A DNA stretch of 34,633 nt from Gammaproteobacteria bacterium (GCA_005878095.1 VBNH01000053.1:1-34633), one strand, 5' to 3'; positions 24,890-33,653 are shown, counted from the first letter of the stretch. The notes: a model not told the origin generated them from the sequence alone. A program made the numbers and translations.

Positions 24890-24961
24890 GGTCGTCTCCT
24901 CTCGAGGCCGCGGCCCATCCGCGACCCTTCGCCGAGTAGTACGACCCGCCGCTGCGAAATC

Positions 24962-24978
24962 TTCCCCGGCACGGGGAA
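24962..24978 (-). terminator. Intrinsic terminator downstream of the S8 protease gene
   Basis: Perfect 7-bp arms TTCCCCG/CGGGGAA with a 3-nt loop, flanked on the minus strand by AAAA before and GATTT after; the plus strand has TTTT after the stem. It sits 16 bases past the protease stop. It would separate protease from Gly/Ala-rich gene expression. The remainder of the 105-bp gap shows only the latter's ribosome-binding site. Confidence 0.6.
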
Positions 24979-24994
24979 TTTTCGTCGCTTTGAC

Positions 24995-26335
24995 TTAATG
25001 CGCTCCCAGCCGGGCGAGCGCCGGCTGCTGGCGCAGATCCGCACCCACCAGTCCATGGCCGTAGACAGGATCGAGGCCCGGCGCCCCGAGATCCACTGCC
25101 CGCCGGGCGAGAGCAGCCACCGCCTGCTGTGCGGCGCTCTCATCGGGCGTGGGCAGCTCGAGCGCCAGCAGCCCCGCGACGATGGGCGAGGCGAACGAAG
25201 TTCCGCGCACCAGCGCATACGCCTGGTGCGAGCGCGCCGCGGCCATGTCCGCTCCGGGGGCGGCGAATCTCACCTGCGGGCCGCGCAGCGCCTCGACCAA
25301 CACCTGCCGGCGCGCGTCCACCGCCGTCACTCCAACCACTCCCGGCCAGGCCGCCGGATACAGCGGCGGCGCGGCCGGACCATCATTGCCCACCGCGGCC
25401 ACCACCAGGTGGCCGCGCGCCAGCACGTTCTGCACAACGCCCGCGAGCGTTCGGTTCGGCGGTCCCACCAGGCTCACGTTGATGACCGGAACCTGCTCGC
25501 GCAGCAGCCAGGCAAACGCCTCCGCCACCGAATCCACTGCGCCCCCGGTGGGAAGGCCGCAGAACACGTCCACGGCGTACAGAGTGGACCCGGGCGCTGC
25601 GCCGTGAAGGGCGCTGGCGCGGCCGACCATGAGCGAGGCCACCGCGGTCCCGTGCTCGGCGGGTACCGCTCTGGCGCAGCCGTGCTGTTGAACCGTGATG
25701 CCGCTGAACACCTCGTGACTCACGTCCACGCCACTGTCGATCAGACCGATGCGGATCGCAGCGACGCCCTGCGCCCCGGGGGCGCGCGCTACGGCGCCCG
25801 GCGCAGGCGCGGGTTGCGCAGCGCCCGGGTCTGCGGCGAGCCCAACCGCGCCGCCGTCGGTATAGAGGTGATTGAAGTCGTAGACGCCCGCGGGATCGAG
25901 CCCCTGCAGGCGCGCCAGGGCGCGCGCGGTACTTCCCGCGGCGTGCAACACCACGACGCGAGTGCCGGTTTCGGCGGACACCGACTCGCGCACGACCGAA
26001 AATCCCGCCGCGCCGGCCGCCCGCAACGCGGCAGTGCTCGGAGACAGGGCCAGCACTTCCCCGCGCACCATGGGCGCGCCGTGCGGGTCGGCCTCGAGCA
26101 CGTCCCGGTGCCGGCGCAGCAGCTCGCGAATCCGCAGGGCGCGCAGTTCCCGCAGGCGGCGCGGATCGACCTCGCCCGCGAGCGCGGCGGCGGAATTGTC
26201 GATATCCAGCCCGCCTGCCGGCAGATTCGGCAGTGTGACGCCGGGCAGCGGCGGCAGACGCACGGCGGGCAGACCGAGCTGTGCGACAGCCGCCGACGCG
26301 ATCAACAGCAGCAATGTCAATACGACGGTGCGCAT
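24995..26335 (-). CDS. Secreted subtilisin-like (S8) serine peptidase
   Basis: 446 residues. The signal peptide (VVLTLLLLIASAAVAQ) ends near residue 19. Residues about 20-190 form a pro-region, part of which (FSVVRESVSAETGTRVVVL, then ALARLQGLDPAGVYDFNHLY) resembles an inhibitor-I9-like prodomain. The catalytic domain has Asp200 in IGLIDSGVD, His228 in EHGTAVAS, the oxyanion Asn317 in AVGNDGP and Ser380 in GTSFASP, all intact. No anchoring helix or extra C-terminal domain is present, so it should be periplasmic or extracellular. The ATG has no Shine-Dalgarno but TATGGT lies six bases upstream. It is divergent, by 38 nt, from an ECF sigma/anti-sigma pair, which suggests a linked regulon. Confidence 0.92.
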   Translation of the reverse strand: MRTVVLTLLLLIASAAVAQLGLPAVRLPPLPGVTLPNLPAGGLDIDNSAAALAGEVDPRRLRELRALRIRELLRRHRDVLEADPHGAPMVRGEVLALSPSTAALRAAGAAGFSVVRESVSAETGTRVVVLHAAGSTARALARLQGLDPAGVYDFNHLYTDGGAVGLAADPGAAQPAPAPGAVARAPGAQGVAAIRIGLIDSGVDVSHEVFSGITVQQHGCARAVPAEHGTAVASLMVGRASALHGAAPGSTLYAVDVFCGLPTGGAVDSVAEAFAWLLREQVPVINVSLVGPPNRTLAGVVQNVLARGHLVVAAVGNDGPAAPPLYPAAWPGVVGVTAVDARRQVLVEALRGPQVRFAAPGADMAAARSHQAYALVRGTSFASPIVAGLLALELPTPDESAAQQAVAALARRAVDLGAPGLDPVYGHGLVGADLRQQPALARLGAH

Positions 26336-26341
26336 GCAAGC

Positions 26342-26347
26342 ACCATA
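26342..26347 (-). promoter_or_regulatory. -10-like hexamer six bases before the S8 protease start
   Basis: TATGGT then six bases then ATG on the minus strand, consistent with a leaderless message. It lies in the 38-bp region shared with the divergent sigma factor gene. Confidence 0.35.
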
Positions 26348-26373
26348 GTTGAACGTGGGCGCGCAGGGAAGAA

Positions 26374-26922
26374 ATGGAAGAAAATGGCACTCATGAACGT
26401 AATGCCGGCATAGACATGCGCGCCTCGTCCGACGAGCTGCGCGAGGAGCTGGTCATGCTACTGCCGCGGTTGCGACGCTTTGCGCGCGCGCTCGCCAGAG
26501 ATGTGCACGACGCCGACGACCTGGTGCAGATCGCGGTCGAGCGGGCGCTGACACGCGGCGCGCAACTGCGGCCGGGCGCGCCGCTGTCGAGCTGGATGTT
26601 CGGCATCGTGCGCAATGCGTGGCTCGACGAGCTGCGCGCGCGCGGCAGGCGCACACGCTTGTTCGCGCCCGAGGAGTCCGCTGAGCGAATCGGCGATGCC
26701 TCCCAGGGCGCGCACGCGGACCTGCTGGCGGTGCAGGACGCGCTGGCGCGCCTGCCCGAGGAGCAGCGCACGGCGGTCGCGCTGGTGCTGATCGAAGGTC
26801 TCTCCTACAAGGAGGCCGCACACATCATGGAGGTGCCGATCGGTACGCTCACCAGCCGCCTGGCGCGCGCCCGCGAGGCGCTGCAGGAGATGCTCGGCGA
26901 GACCACGGGAGCGCTGCGATGA
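26374..26922 (+). CDS. ECF-type sigma-70 family RNA polymerase sigma factor
   Basis: 182 residues. Region 2 covers LLPRLRRFARALARDVHDADDLVQIAVERAL and the DNA-melting/-10 part PLSSWMFGIVRNAWLDELR; region 4 covers LPEEQRTAVALVLIEGLSYKEAAHIMEVPIGTLTSRLARARE with the helix-turn-helix. There are no regions 1.1 or 3, as in ECF factors. ATG at 26374 is supported by AGGG five bases upstream; ATG at 26416 would trim 14 non-conserved residues. The stop overlaps the anti-sigma start (ATGA), fixing stoichiometric co-translation. Neighbours suggest its targets include the divergent S8 protease, but no matching promoter motif could be tested. Confidence 0.92.
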   Translation: MEENGTHERNAGIDMRASSDELREELVMLLPRLRRFARALARDVHDADDLVQIAVERALTRGAQLRPGAPLSSWMFGIVRNAWLDELRARGRRTRLFAPEESAERIGDASQGAHADLLAVQDALARLPEEQRTAVALVLIEGLSYKEAAHIMEVPIGTLTSRLARAREALQEMLGETTGALR

Positions 26923-27659
26923 ACTTCAGCGACGAGACTCTGGTGGCGTACGCCGACGGGGAGCTGGACGCCGCGAGCCGCGCCGCGGTGGAGGCCGCGA
27001 TGGCCACCGATCCGCAGTTGGCGCAACGGGTCGCGCGGCATCGGGCGCTGCGCGCCCGGCTGCGTGCGGCGCTCGACCCGGTGCTCGATGAGCCGCTGCC
27101 GGAGCGTCTGCTCGCCAGCGTGCGCCGCGCGCCGGAGCCGCGGCACGCCGCTAACGTGGTTGCGCTGAAGCGCAATGCCGCGCCGCGCTGGTCGTGGCCG
27201 CAGTGGGGCGCGATCGCGGCGAGCCTCATCGGCGGTGTGCTGCTGGGGCCGCTGCTGCTGCGCGCCCCCGCGGGCGCAGCGCTCGTCACCCGCGACGGGC
27301 AGGTGCTGGCGAGCGGCGTGCTGGCGCGCGCGCTCGCCGAACAGCTCGCGAGCGATCAGCCGCCCGGCGCGCCGGTGCAGGTCGGTGTCAGCTTTCGAGC
27401 CAGGAACGGCGACTACTGCCGCACGTTCGTGCTGCGCGAGCACAGTGCGCTCGCCGGACTCGCCTGCCGGGGACCCGAAGCCTGGCGCCTCGAGGTGCTG
27501 GCGCGGACTGCCGCCCGGCCGCCCGCTGCCGCGGGCTACCGGCCGGCGGGCTCGGCGCTGCCGGCCAGCGTGGCGCGCACGCTCGATGAGCTGATCGCGG
27601 GTGAACCGCTCGATGCCGCCGGCGAGACCGGCGCGCGCGCGCGCGGCTGGAAGCCTTGA
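26919..27659 (+). CDS. Transmembrane anti-sigma factor
   Basis: 246 residues. The N-terminal cytoplasmic part (SDETLVAYADGELDAASRAAVEAAMATDPQLAQRV) is the typical anti-sigma domain, here without the Cys residues of zinc-binding ZAS proteins. One membrane segment lies at about 97-114 (GAIAASLIGGVLLGPLLL), followed by a periplasmic domain of about 130 residues with YCRTFVLRE and LACR holding two cysteines that could form a disulfide. It overlaps the sigma gene by four bases. This layout sequesters the sigma factor until a periplasmic or redox signal releases it; the signal is unknown. Confidence 0.88.
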   Translation: MNFSDETLVAYADGELDAASRAAVEAAMATDPQLAQRVARHRALRARLRAALDPVLDEPLPERLLASVRRAPEPRHAANVVALKRNAAPRWSWPQWGAIAASLIGGVLLGPLLLRAPAGAALVTRDGQVLASGVLARALAEQLASDQPPGAPVQVGVSFRARNGDYCRTFVLREHSALAGLACRGPEAWRLEVLARTAARPPAAAGYRPAGSALPASVARTLDELIAGEPLDAAGETGARARGWKP

Positions 27660-27686
27660 GCGGCCGCAGCGCGACCCCGGCGCAGA

Positions 27687-28589
27687 TCACACCCGGAAAA
27701 ACTCTGCCAGTCGCCTGCGGGCTGCCCGGCCCGCCTCGAGATCCAGACAGTTGACGATCGCGAGCCGAAAGCCCCCGGGTGGCATCGGGTGGGCGGCGGG
27801 CGGGCGGTCGGCGTGAAAGGTGATCTGCACGCTGCTCACATCCGGCATGCGCCGCACCTGCTCGAGCACGGACGCGGGCGGATGTTGGTATTCGCGGCCG
27901 TGCGGGCCGAACAGCGCGACACTGTAGCCGTTCCTGCGGTCGCGATCGGCGAAGTGCCACTCGCCCTGCCCGTAGAGGCCTACCACGGCCGCCAGCCAGC
28001 CGGCGCCGTACAGATCCGGCCACTGATCGGCGAAACGCAGGTGCGCGTCGATGATGCGCCCGCCGATGGTCTCGAGATTGAGCATGCCGGTGTAGGTGGC
28101 GAGATGCTGCCCGACCCACGCGCCGAGGTGCCCCTCCAGCGGTGCGCGTGCCGCCGCCTCGATCGTCCAGTAATCGAAGGTGCCGCCCGCGGCGGGCGTG
28201 CCGAGGCTGTGACGCAGCCACACCACCCTTCCGGCCCGCACGGCGAGGTCGGTGCTGACGTGCTCGCCTTCGAGCAGCGTCATCCAGAAGTGTCCCGGCG
28301 TCAGGTGCCGCTCGTAGTGCTCGCGATCGGGCAACACCCGGCTGCCGACGCCCATGCCGCGCAGATTCATGATGGGCTTGCTGAATACCGGGAATGCCGG
28401 TGGGCACACCCCGTGCGGCGCACAGGCGAGGCCCTGCGACGCGGCCACCGCCAGCTTGTTATAGATCCCGCGATGCGCGGGGTACCACAGATACGCGTCC
28501 GGGTCCTCGGTGGGAATGCGCACTTCCTCCGGGCACGCCACGCCCTCGAAGTACTGCATGCGCCAGGGATCGGCTTCGCAGAAAGGCAT
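27687..28589 (-). CDS. Uncharacterised protein with ATP-grasp-like features
   Basis: 300 residues, no signal peptide or membrane segment. I do not recognise a named family. The N-terminal part reads like an enzyme that handles a second ligand (DAYLWYPAHRGIYNKLAVAASQGL). A middle FPVFSKPIMNLRGMGVGS and GHFWMTLLEGEHVSTDLAV recall the ATP-grasp lysine strand and the hinge, and TGMLNLETIGGRIIDAHLRF recalls the metal-binding Asn/Glu and closing strand of ATP-grasp ligases. If so, the usual N-terminal domain is missing or reduced. It lies between the anti-sigma gene (convergent, 27-bp gap) and formate-THF ligase (same strand, 38 bp upstream), and could be co-transcribed with the latter. Confidence 0.65.
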   Translation of the reverse strand: MPFCEADPWRMQYFEGVACPEEVRIPTEDPDAYLWYPAHRGIYNKLAVAASQGLACAPHGVCPPAFPVFSKPIMNLRGMGVGSRVLPDREHYERHLTPGHFWMTLLEGEHVSTDLAVRAGRVVWLRHSLGTPAAGGTFDYWTIEAAARAPLEGHLGAWVGQHLATYTGMLNLETIGGRIIDAHLRFADQWPDLYGAGWLAAVVGLYGQGEWHFADRDRRNGYSVALFGPHGREYQHPPASVLEQVRRMPDVSSVQITFHADRPPAAHPMPPGGFRLAIVNCLDLEAGRAARRRLAEFFRV

Positions 28590-28627
28590 GGCGCGTAAAT
28601 GAGGCGGCTGTTAGCAGGCGTGTCTGT

Positions 28628-30328
28628 CTAGAACAGACCGCTGATGCGCCCGTCCGCGCCGACGTCGATGCTGTTCGCGGCCGGCACCCTGGGGAGCCCG
28701 GGCATGGTCATGATGTCGCCGCAGATCATGATCACGAATTCCGCGCCCGCCGCGAGCCGCACCTCGCGAATGTTGACCACGTGGTGCGCCGGCGCGCCGC
28801 GCAGTTTCGGGTCGGTGGAGAAGGAGTACTGGGTCTTGGCGACGCACACCGGGTAGTGCCCATAGCCGCCATCCTGCAGCTGGCGGATGTGCGCGCGCAC
28901 CTTGGTGTCGGCGGTGATATCGGTGGCGTGGTAGATCTTGGTGGCGATCGCCTTCATCTTGTCCCACAGGCTGGCATCGTCTTCGTACAGGTAGCGAAAG
29001 CCGTTGGGCTGATCGCACAGGCGCACGACCTCACGGGCCAGTTCCAGCGCGCCACGCCCGCCGTGTGCGAAGTGGGTCGCCGCGATCACCCGCACGTCGT
29101 GCGGGGCAATGCGGTCGATCAGCAGCTGGATCTCACGCTCGCTGTCTTCCGCGCGGCGGTTGATGGCGACCGTGCACGGCAGGCCGTGGCGGTTGTGAAC
29201 ATTGTCGATGTGTCGCTCGAGGTTGACCACGCCGCGATCGAGCGCGGCGAGATTCTCGCTCTTCAGGTCGGCGAGCTCGACACCGCCGTGATACTTGAGC
29301 GCCCGCACGGTGGCCACGATCACCGCGGCGGCGGGCCTGAAGCCCGCCTTGCGGCACTTGATATCGACGAACTTCTCCGCGCCCAGGTCGGCGCCGAACC
29401 CGGCCTCGGTCACCACGTAGTCGGCCAGCTTCAGCGCGGTGCGCGTCGCGATCACCGAGTTGCAGCCGTGCGCGATGTTGGCGAACGGACCGCCATGGAT
29501 GAAGGCCGGGTTGTTCTCGAGCGTCTGCACCAGATTGGGTGCGAGCGCCGCCTTCAGCAGCGCCGCCATCGCGCCGTGCGCCTTGAGCTCGCGCGCCAGC
29601 ACGGGTGAGTTGTCGGCGCGGTAACCGACCACGATCCTGCCGAGGCGCTCCTTCAGGTCCGCGAGGCTGTTGGCGAGACACAGGATCGCCATGACCTCGG
29701 ACGCCACCACGATGTCGAAACCGTCCTCACGCGGCACGCCGTCGGCGCTGCCGCCGAGTCCGATGACGATCCGGCGCAGCGCCCGATCGTTGACATCGAC
29801 CACGCGGCGCCAGCTGATGCGGCGCACGTCGAAACCGAGCTGGTTGCCCTGGTAGATGTGGTTGTCGATGAGCGCGGCCAGCAGGTTGTTGGCGAGCCCG
29901 ATGGCGGCAAAGTCGCCGGTGAAATGCAGGTTGATGTCCTCCATCGGCACCACCTGGGAGTAGCCGCCGCCGGCCGCGCCCCCCTTCATGCCGAACACCG
30001 GTCCCAGGGCCGGCTCGCGCAGGCACACCATGGCCCGCTTGCCGAGCAGGTTCAGCGCATCCCCCAGCCCCACGGTCGTGGTGGTCTTGCCCTCTCCGGC
30101 GGGCGTCGGCGAGATCGCGGTCACCAGCACCAGCTTGCCGTCGGGGCGGGAATCGAGCTGCGCCACGTAATCGAGCGACACCTTCGCCTTGTAGTGCCCG
30201 TAGGGCTCGAGACGCTCCTGGGGTATCCCGAGCCGCTCGTGCGCCAGCGTCCCGATGGGCAGCATGGCGGCGCGCTGGGCGATCTCGATATTGCTCGGGA
30301 AGGCTGCGGCGGCGGGCGTGTCGGACAT
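28628..30328 (-). CDS. fhs: Formate-tetrahydrofolate ligase
   Basis: Makes 10-formyl-THF from formate, THF and ATP, feeding one-carbon units to purine and formyl-Met synthesis. 566 residues, the usual size. The P-loop-like [16 protein letters not shown] is at 75-90; other signatures are [80 protein letters not shown] and the C-terminal [20 protein letters not shown] at 30328 is preferred because the conserved domain begins soon after; the frame is open 17 codons further upstream without support. No Shine-Dalgarno is visible. Divergent from hemJ (83 bp). Confidence 0.96.
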   Translation of the reverse strand: MSDTPAAAAFPSNIEIAQRAAMLPIGTLAHERLGIPQERLEPYGHYKAKVSLDYVAQLDSRPDGKLVLVTAISPTPAGEGKTTTTVGLGDALNLLGKRAMVCLREPALGPVFGMKGGAAGGGYSQVVPMEDINLHFTGDFAAIGLANNLLAALIDNHIYQGNQLGFDVRRISWRRVVDVNDRALRRIVIGLGGSADGVPREDGFDIVVASEVMAILCLANSLADLKERLGRIVVGYRADNSPVLARELKAHGAMAALLKAALAPNLVQTLENNPAFIHGGPFANIAHGCNSVIATRTALKLADYVVTEAGFGADLGAEKFVDIKCRKAGFRPAAAVIVATVRALKYHGGVELADLKSENLAALDRGVVNLERHIDNVHNRHGLPCTVAINRRAEDSEREIQLLIDRIAPHDVRVIAATHFAHGGRGALELAREVVRLCDQPNGFRYLYEDDASLWDKMKAIATKIYHATDITADTKVRAHIRQLQDGGYGHYPVCVAKTQYSFSTDPKLRGAPAHHVVNIREVRLAAGAEFVIMICGDIMTMPGLPRVPAANSIDVGADGRISGLF

Positions 30329-30398
30329 GGTGCGTGCTGTGGCGTGGTACCGGGCGGCCATGCTACCAGAGGCCCGCACCGGGGCGTTTGCCTCCGGT

Positions 30399-30404
30399 TA
30401 CAAT
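30399..30404 (+). promoter_or_regulatory. -10 element directly upstream of hemJ
   Basis: TACAAT (5 of 6 consensus bases) followed by seven bases and the GTG start. No ribosome-binding site exists in between, so a leaderless transcript is likely if this promoter is used. Confidence 0.45.
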
Positions 30405-30411
30405 CGCGGCC

Positions 30412-30825
30412 GTGCTGTGGCTGAAAGCCTTCCACGTGGTGTTCGTGGTCACTTGGTTCGCGGGGCTGTTCTACCTGCCGCGGCTGTTCGTCTACCACGT
30501 GGCGGCGAGCGAGCGGGAAGGGCTGGCGCGCTTCGTGGTGATGGAGCGGCGGCTGTTTTTCATCATGACCCTGGGTGCACTGCTCGCGGTGCTGTGCGGC
30601 GCCGCCATGATCGTCGGGGCGCCCGGGTACCTCACCCTCGGGTGGATGCGCGCAAAGCTGCTGCTGGTCGCGGCGCTCATCGGCTACCACGGCTGGTGTT
30701 ACCACCTGATGCGGGTGCTGCGCGCGGGCGGCAACAGCCACTCGCAGCGCTGGTACCGACTGTTCAACGAGTTGCCGGGGCTGCTGCTGGTCGCGATCGT
30801 GGTACTCGCGGTCGTCAAGCCCTGA
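30412..30825 (+). CDS. hemJ: HemJ-type protoporphyrinogen IX oxidase (CopD-like membrane protein)
   Basis: 137 residues, the usual HemJ length. Begins VLWLKAFHVVFVVTWFAGLFYLPRLFVYH, nearly diagnostic of HemJ, with the conserved His8 and a second conserved basic site in GWMRAKLLLV. Four hydrophobic segments place it in the inner membrane. It oxidises protoporphyrinogen IX to protoporphyrin IX in haem synthesis in bacteria lacking HemG/HemY. GTG at 30412 is chosen because it starts exactly at the conserved N-terminus; an upstream in-frame ATG would add 26 residues with no similarity. Convergent with the M13 peptidase gene, whose stop is one base away. Confidence 0.92.
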   Translation: MLWLKAFHVVFVVTWFAGLFYLPRLFVYHVAASEREGLARFVVMERRLFFIMTLGALLAVLCGAAMIVGAPGYLTLGWMRAKLLLVAALIGYHGWCYHLMRVLRAGGNSHSQRWYRLFNELPGLLLVAIVVLAVVKP

Positions 30826-30826
30826 T

Positions 30827-32917
30827 CTACCAGATCCTGACGCGCTCCCCGGGCTTGATGTACAGCTTGTCGCCCGGCTGCACGTTGAACGCCGCGTACC
30901 ACGCGTCGATGTTCGGCAGCGGCCCGTTGACGCGGAAGTTGTCGGGGCTGTGCACGTCCGACATCACCTGTTCGCGCAGCGCGCCCTCGCGGTACTTGCT
31001 ACGCCACACCTGGGCGTAGGCCAGGAAGAAGCGCTGATCGCCCGTGAGCCCGTCGATCACGCGTGCCGGCTGCCCCTTGAGTGAAATCAGGTAAGCCTCA
31101 TGCGCCATGTTGAGGCCGCCGAGGTCGCCGATATTCTCGCCGATGGTGTTGGCGCCGTTGACCTTCAGCCCCGGCAGCGCCTCGAATGCCGAGAACTCCT
31201 TGATGAGGCGCGCGGTGCGCGCCCCGAACACCTCGGCATCCTGTGCCGTCCACCAGTCCTGCATGGCGCCGTCGGGCCCGAATTTGCGCCCCTGGTCGTC
31301 GAAGCCGTGGCCGATCTCGTGGCCGATCACCGCGCCGATGGCGCCATAGTTCACCGCGGCATCCGCGTTGGGGTCGAAGAACGGCGGTTGCAGGATCGCC
31401 GCCGGGAACACGATCTCGTTGTTCGAGGGGTTGTAGTAGGCGTTGATCTCCTGGGGCGTCATCTGCCACTCGGCGCGGTCGACCGGTTTGTCGAGGCGCG
31501 CGACCTGATAGTTCCAGTCCCACTCGGCCGCGCGGCGCACGTCGCCGATGAGATCGTCGCGGCGGATCAGGAGCGAGGAGTAGTCCTTCCACTTGTCCGG
31601 GTAGCCGATCTTGGGCGTGAACATCGCGAGCTTCTCGTGGGCGTGCGACTTGGTCTGCGGCGTCATCCAGTCCAGGGCGTCGATGCGCTCGCTGAGCGCA
31701 GCGCGCAGGTCCGCCACCAGCTGCTGCATCTTCGCTTTCGACTCGGGCGGGAAATAGCGTGTCACGTACAGCCGCCCGACCGGCTCACCGAGTGCCCCAT
31801 CGACCGCATCCACGCCCCGCTTCCAGCGCTCGCGCTGCTGCGGCTGCCCGCGCATCGTCTGGCCGTAGAACGCAAAGTGCGCCTCGTCAAAGCGCCGCGG
31901 CAGGTACTGCGCGTGGCTGCTGAGATAGTGGAACGTCAGGAAGGCCTGCAGCGTCGTCACCGCAGTGCGGCCGAACAGCTCGGCGAGATCATGAATGGCG
32001 CTGTACTCGGCGAGCACCAGCTCCTGCCGGGCGCCGAGCTGCTGGGCCTCGAGAAACACCTGCCAGGGGAATGGGGGCGCGAAGCCGAGCAGCTGCTGCT
32101 TGCTGCGCGGGTTGTAGATGGCCTCCACATCACGGCGCTTCTCGATCGGCCACTGGACCTTGGCCGCAGCGGTCTCGAACGCCATGACTTCGCGCGCCTT
32201 GGCCCCGGCGTCGCTCGCGCCGCCGAGGGTGAGCATCTGCGCGATGTAGGCAAGGTACTTGCCGCGCAGCTCCTTGAGCTGCGGATCGTCCTTGAGATAG
32301 TAGTCGCGGTCGGGAAGGCCGAGCGTCGATTGGCTGATGAAGACACTATAGCGGTCGGGGTTCTTGAAGTCGGCCGGCAGCTGCACGTCGAACAGCGAAG
32401 CGAATCCCGGCTCCCCGAACAGGCGCGCGAGCTCATCGTGCGTGCTGGCCGCGGCGATGCGCTGCAGATCCGCCTGCACGGGTGCCAGGCCATTGGCCTC
32501 GATCGCGGCCTCGTCCATGAAGGCCGCGTAGAAGTCGCCGATCTGCTGCTCGGGAGTGCCGCTGGCGGCATGGGTGGCGGCCGCCTGCTCGATGAGGGCG
32601 CGCACGCGCTGCTTGGAGAGCTCATCGAGTTCGTCGAACGGACCGAAGCTCGAGTGATCGGCGGGAATGGTGAACGTGTCATACCAGGCGCCGTTTGCAT
32701 AGGCGAAGAAATCGTCGCCGGGCCTGATGCTGTGGTTGCCCGCGCTCAGGTCCAGGCCGCAATCGCCGATGACGGGCTTGGCGGATGCGGGTGCGGCGGA
32801 CACAGCCGCCGCCGGCGCGGCGCGCTCGGGTGTGACGGGCACCGATTTCTCCTCGACGGGTTTTGAAGCGCAGGCGGCAAGCAGGGCCAGCGCGGCCATC
32901 CACGACAGTGATCTCAT
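30827..32917 (-). CDS. M13-family (neprilysin/PepO-like) zinc metallopeptidase, lipoprotein
   Basis: 696 residues, the full size for M13. The zinc motif HEIGH is at about 533-537 and the third ligand Glu with its partner Asp in ENIGDLGG at about 594-598. The substrate-binding NAYYNPSNNEIVFPAAILQ and the C-terminal IW ending are conserved. A lipoprotein signal (WMAALALLAACAS) is followed by an Ala/Pro linker to about residue 48, so the enzyme is a periplasm-facing lipoprotein cutting short peptides. The ATG at 32917 fits the signal peptide; the longer open frame upstream is not supported. TATGAT (32954-32959) is a likely -10, with a small hairpin just before the start. Confidence 0.95.
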   Translation of the reverse strand: MRSLSWMAALALLAACASKPVEEKSVPVTPERAAPAAAVSAAPASAKPVIGDCGLDLSAGNHSIRPGDDFFAYANGAWYDTFTIPADHSSFGPFDELDELSKQRVRALIEQAAATHAASGTPEQQIGDFYAAFMDEAAIEANGLAPVQADLQRIAAASTHDELARLFGEPGFASLFDVQLPADFKNPDRYSVFISQSTLGLPDRDYYLKDDPQLKELRGKYLAYIAQMLTLGGASDAGAKAREVMAFETAAAKVQWPIEKRRDVEAIYNPRSKQQLLGFAPPFPWQVFLEAQQLGARQELVLAEYSAIHDLAELFGRTAVTTLQAFLTFHYLSSHAQYLPRRFDEAHFAFYGQTMRGQPQQRERWKRGVDAVDGALGEPVGRLYVTRYFPPESKAKMQQLVADLRAALSERIDALDWMTPQTKSHAHEKLAMFTPKIGYPDKWKDYSSLLIRRDDLIGDVRRAAEWDWNYQVARLDKPVDRAEWQMTPQEINAYYNPSNNEIVFPAAILQPPFFDPNADAAVNYGAIGAVIGHEIGHGFDDQGRKFGPDGAMQDWWTAQDAEVFGARTARLIKEFSAFEALPGLKVNGANTIGENIGDLGGLNMAHEAYLISLKGQPARVIDGLTGDQRFFLAYAQVWRSKYREGALREQVMSDVHSPDNFRVNGPLPNIDAWYAAFNVQPGDKLYIKPGERVRIW

Positions 32918-32919
32918 AG

Positions 32920-32959
32920 CTTCGAGGCCTTCGAAGGTACGCGCAAGCCGCGCATCATA
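32920..32959 (-). promoter_or_regulatory. Promoter -10 and leader hairpin of the M13 peptidase gene
   Basis: TATGAT (32954-32959, minus strand) is a good -10 without a clear -35. Transcripts would have a leader of about 30 nt, ending in a 6-bp hairpin (CTTCGA/TCGAAG, 32920-32936) whose loop holds AGG, the only Shine-Dalgarno-like bases near the ATG. The rest of the 144-bp gap to the nitroreductase gene shows nothing else. Confidence 0.35.
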
Positions 32960-33061
32960 CGGCAGTGCTGCGCCGGCCGGCAGGCTGGCGGCGGGAAACT
33001 CGCCGCCTACGTTCCCGCGCTGCTCGCCTGGTCGGGGCAGCGACTCGGCTCGTCGCACCTC

Positions 33062-33628
33062 TTAAGGTTGCTCGCCCCAGTAGCGCACCAGCTCGCGCCA
33101 CGCGTCGCGGGCGGGCGGGGCAGCCGGAGCGGCCTCGGTGCCGAGGTACAGGAAGCCGACGATGGCATCGGTGGAGGCGAAGCCGAGCGCCTGCTTCACC
33201 GCGTCATCATACGCAGGCCCTCCGGTCTTCCACATGGCGTTGAAGCCGAGGGCAAACGCCGCCAGCATCATGGCGTGCGCGGCCGCGCCCGCGGAGAGTG
33301 TCTGCTCGATCAGCGGAATCTTCACCGCCGGGTTGCAGTGCGCAGCCACCACGACGATCAGCGGCGCGCGCAACGCCTTGAGGCGCTCGCGCTGCAAAGC
33401 CTGTGCGCCGAGGTGCGGCTGGGCGCGCTGCGCATGCTCGGCGAACAGCTCGCCCAGGCGCTCGCGGGCGCTGCCGCGCACCACCACGAAGCGCCAGGGG
33501 CGCAAGCGGCCGTGGTCGGGGGCGCGTACCGCGCTGGACAAAATGAGCTCGAGCGCGCCCTCGTCCGGCGCCGGCTCGGTCAGCTCCCGGGCGGAGCGCC
33601 GCTTGAGAAGAGCGTCTATGGCCTGCAT
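33062..33628 (-). CDS. Nitroreductase-family FMN oxidoreductase, YdjA-like
   Basis: 188 residues. Signatures: IDALLKRRSARELTEPAPDE, LSSAVRAPDHGRLRPWRFVVV (FMN-binding Arg/Ser and the APDHG turn typical of YdjA), AGAAAHAMMLAAFALGFNAMWKTG and VGFLYLGTE. The short length and lack of large insertions place it with the minimal YdjA group, which reduces quinones or nitro compounds in vitro with unknown physiological substrate. ATG at 33628 begins at the conserved N-terminus. No Shine-Dalgarno; GACAAT lies six bases upstream. The start is only 25 bp from the divergent DUF938 gene. Confidence 0.9.
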   Translation of the reverse strand: MQAIDALLKRRSARELTEPAPDEGALELILSSAVRAPDHGRLRPWRFVVVRGSARERLGELFAEHAQRAQPHLGAQALQRERLKALRAPLIVVVAAHCNPAVKIPLIEQTLSAGAAAHAMMLAAFALGFNAMWKTGGPAYDDAVKQALGFASTDAIVGFLYLGTEAAPAAPPARDAWRELVRYWGEQP

Positions 33629-33633
33629 CGGCG

Positions 33634-33640
33634 TATTGTC
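33634..33640. promoter_or_regulatory. Overlapping divergent -10 elements between nitroreductase and DUF938 genes
   Basis: TATTGTC reads as TATTGT (33634-33639) on the plus strand and GACAAT (33640-33635) on the minus strand. The minus element lies six bases before the nitroreductase ATG; the plus element 14 bases before the GTG of the methyltransferase. The symmetry would let one site initiate in both directions. Confidence 0.35.
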
Positions 33641-33653
33641 GCAGACTCGCGCC

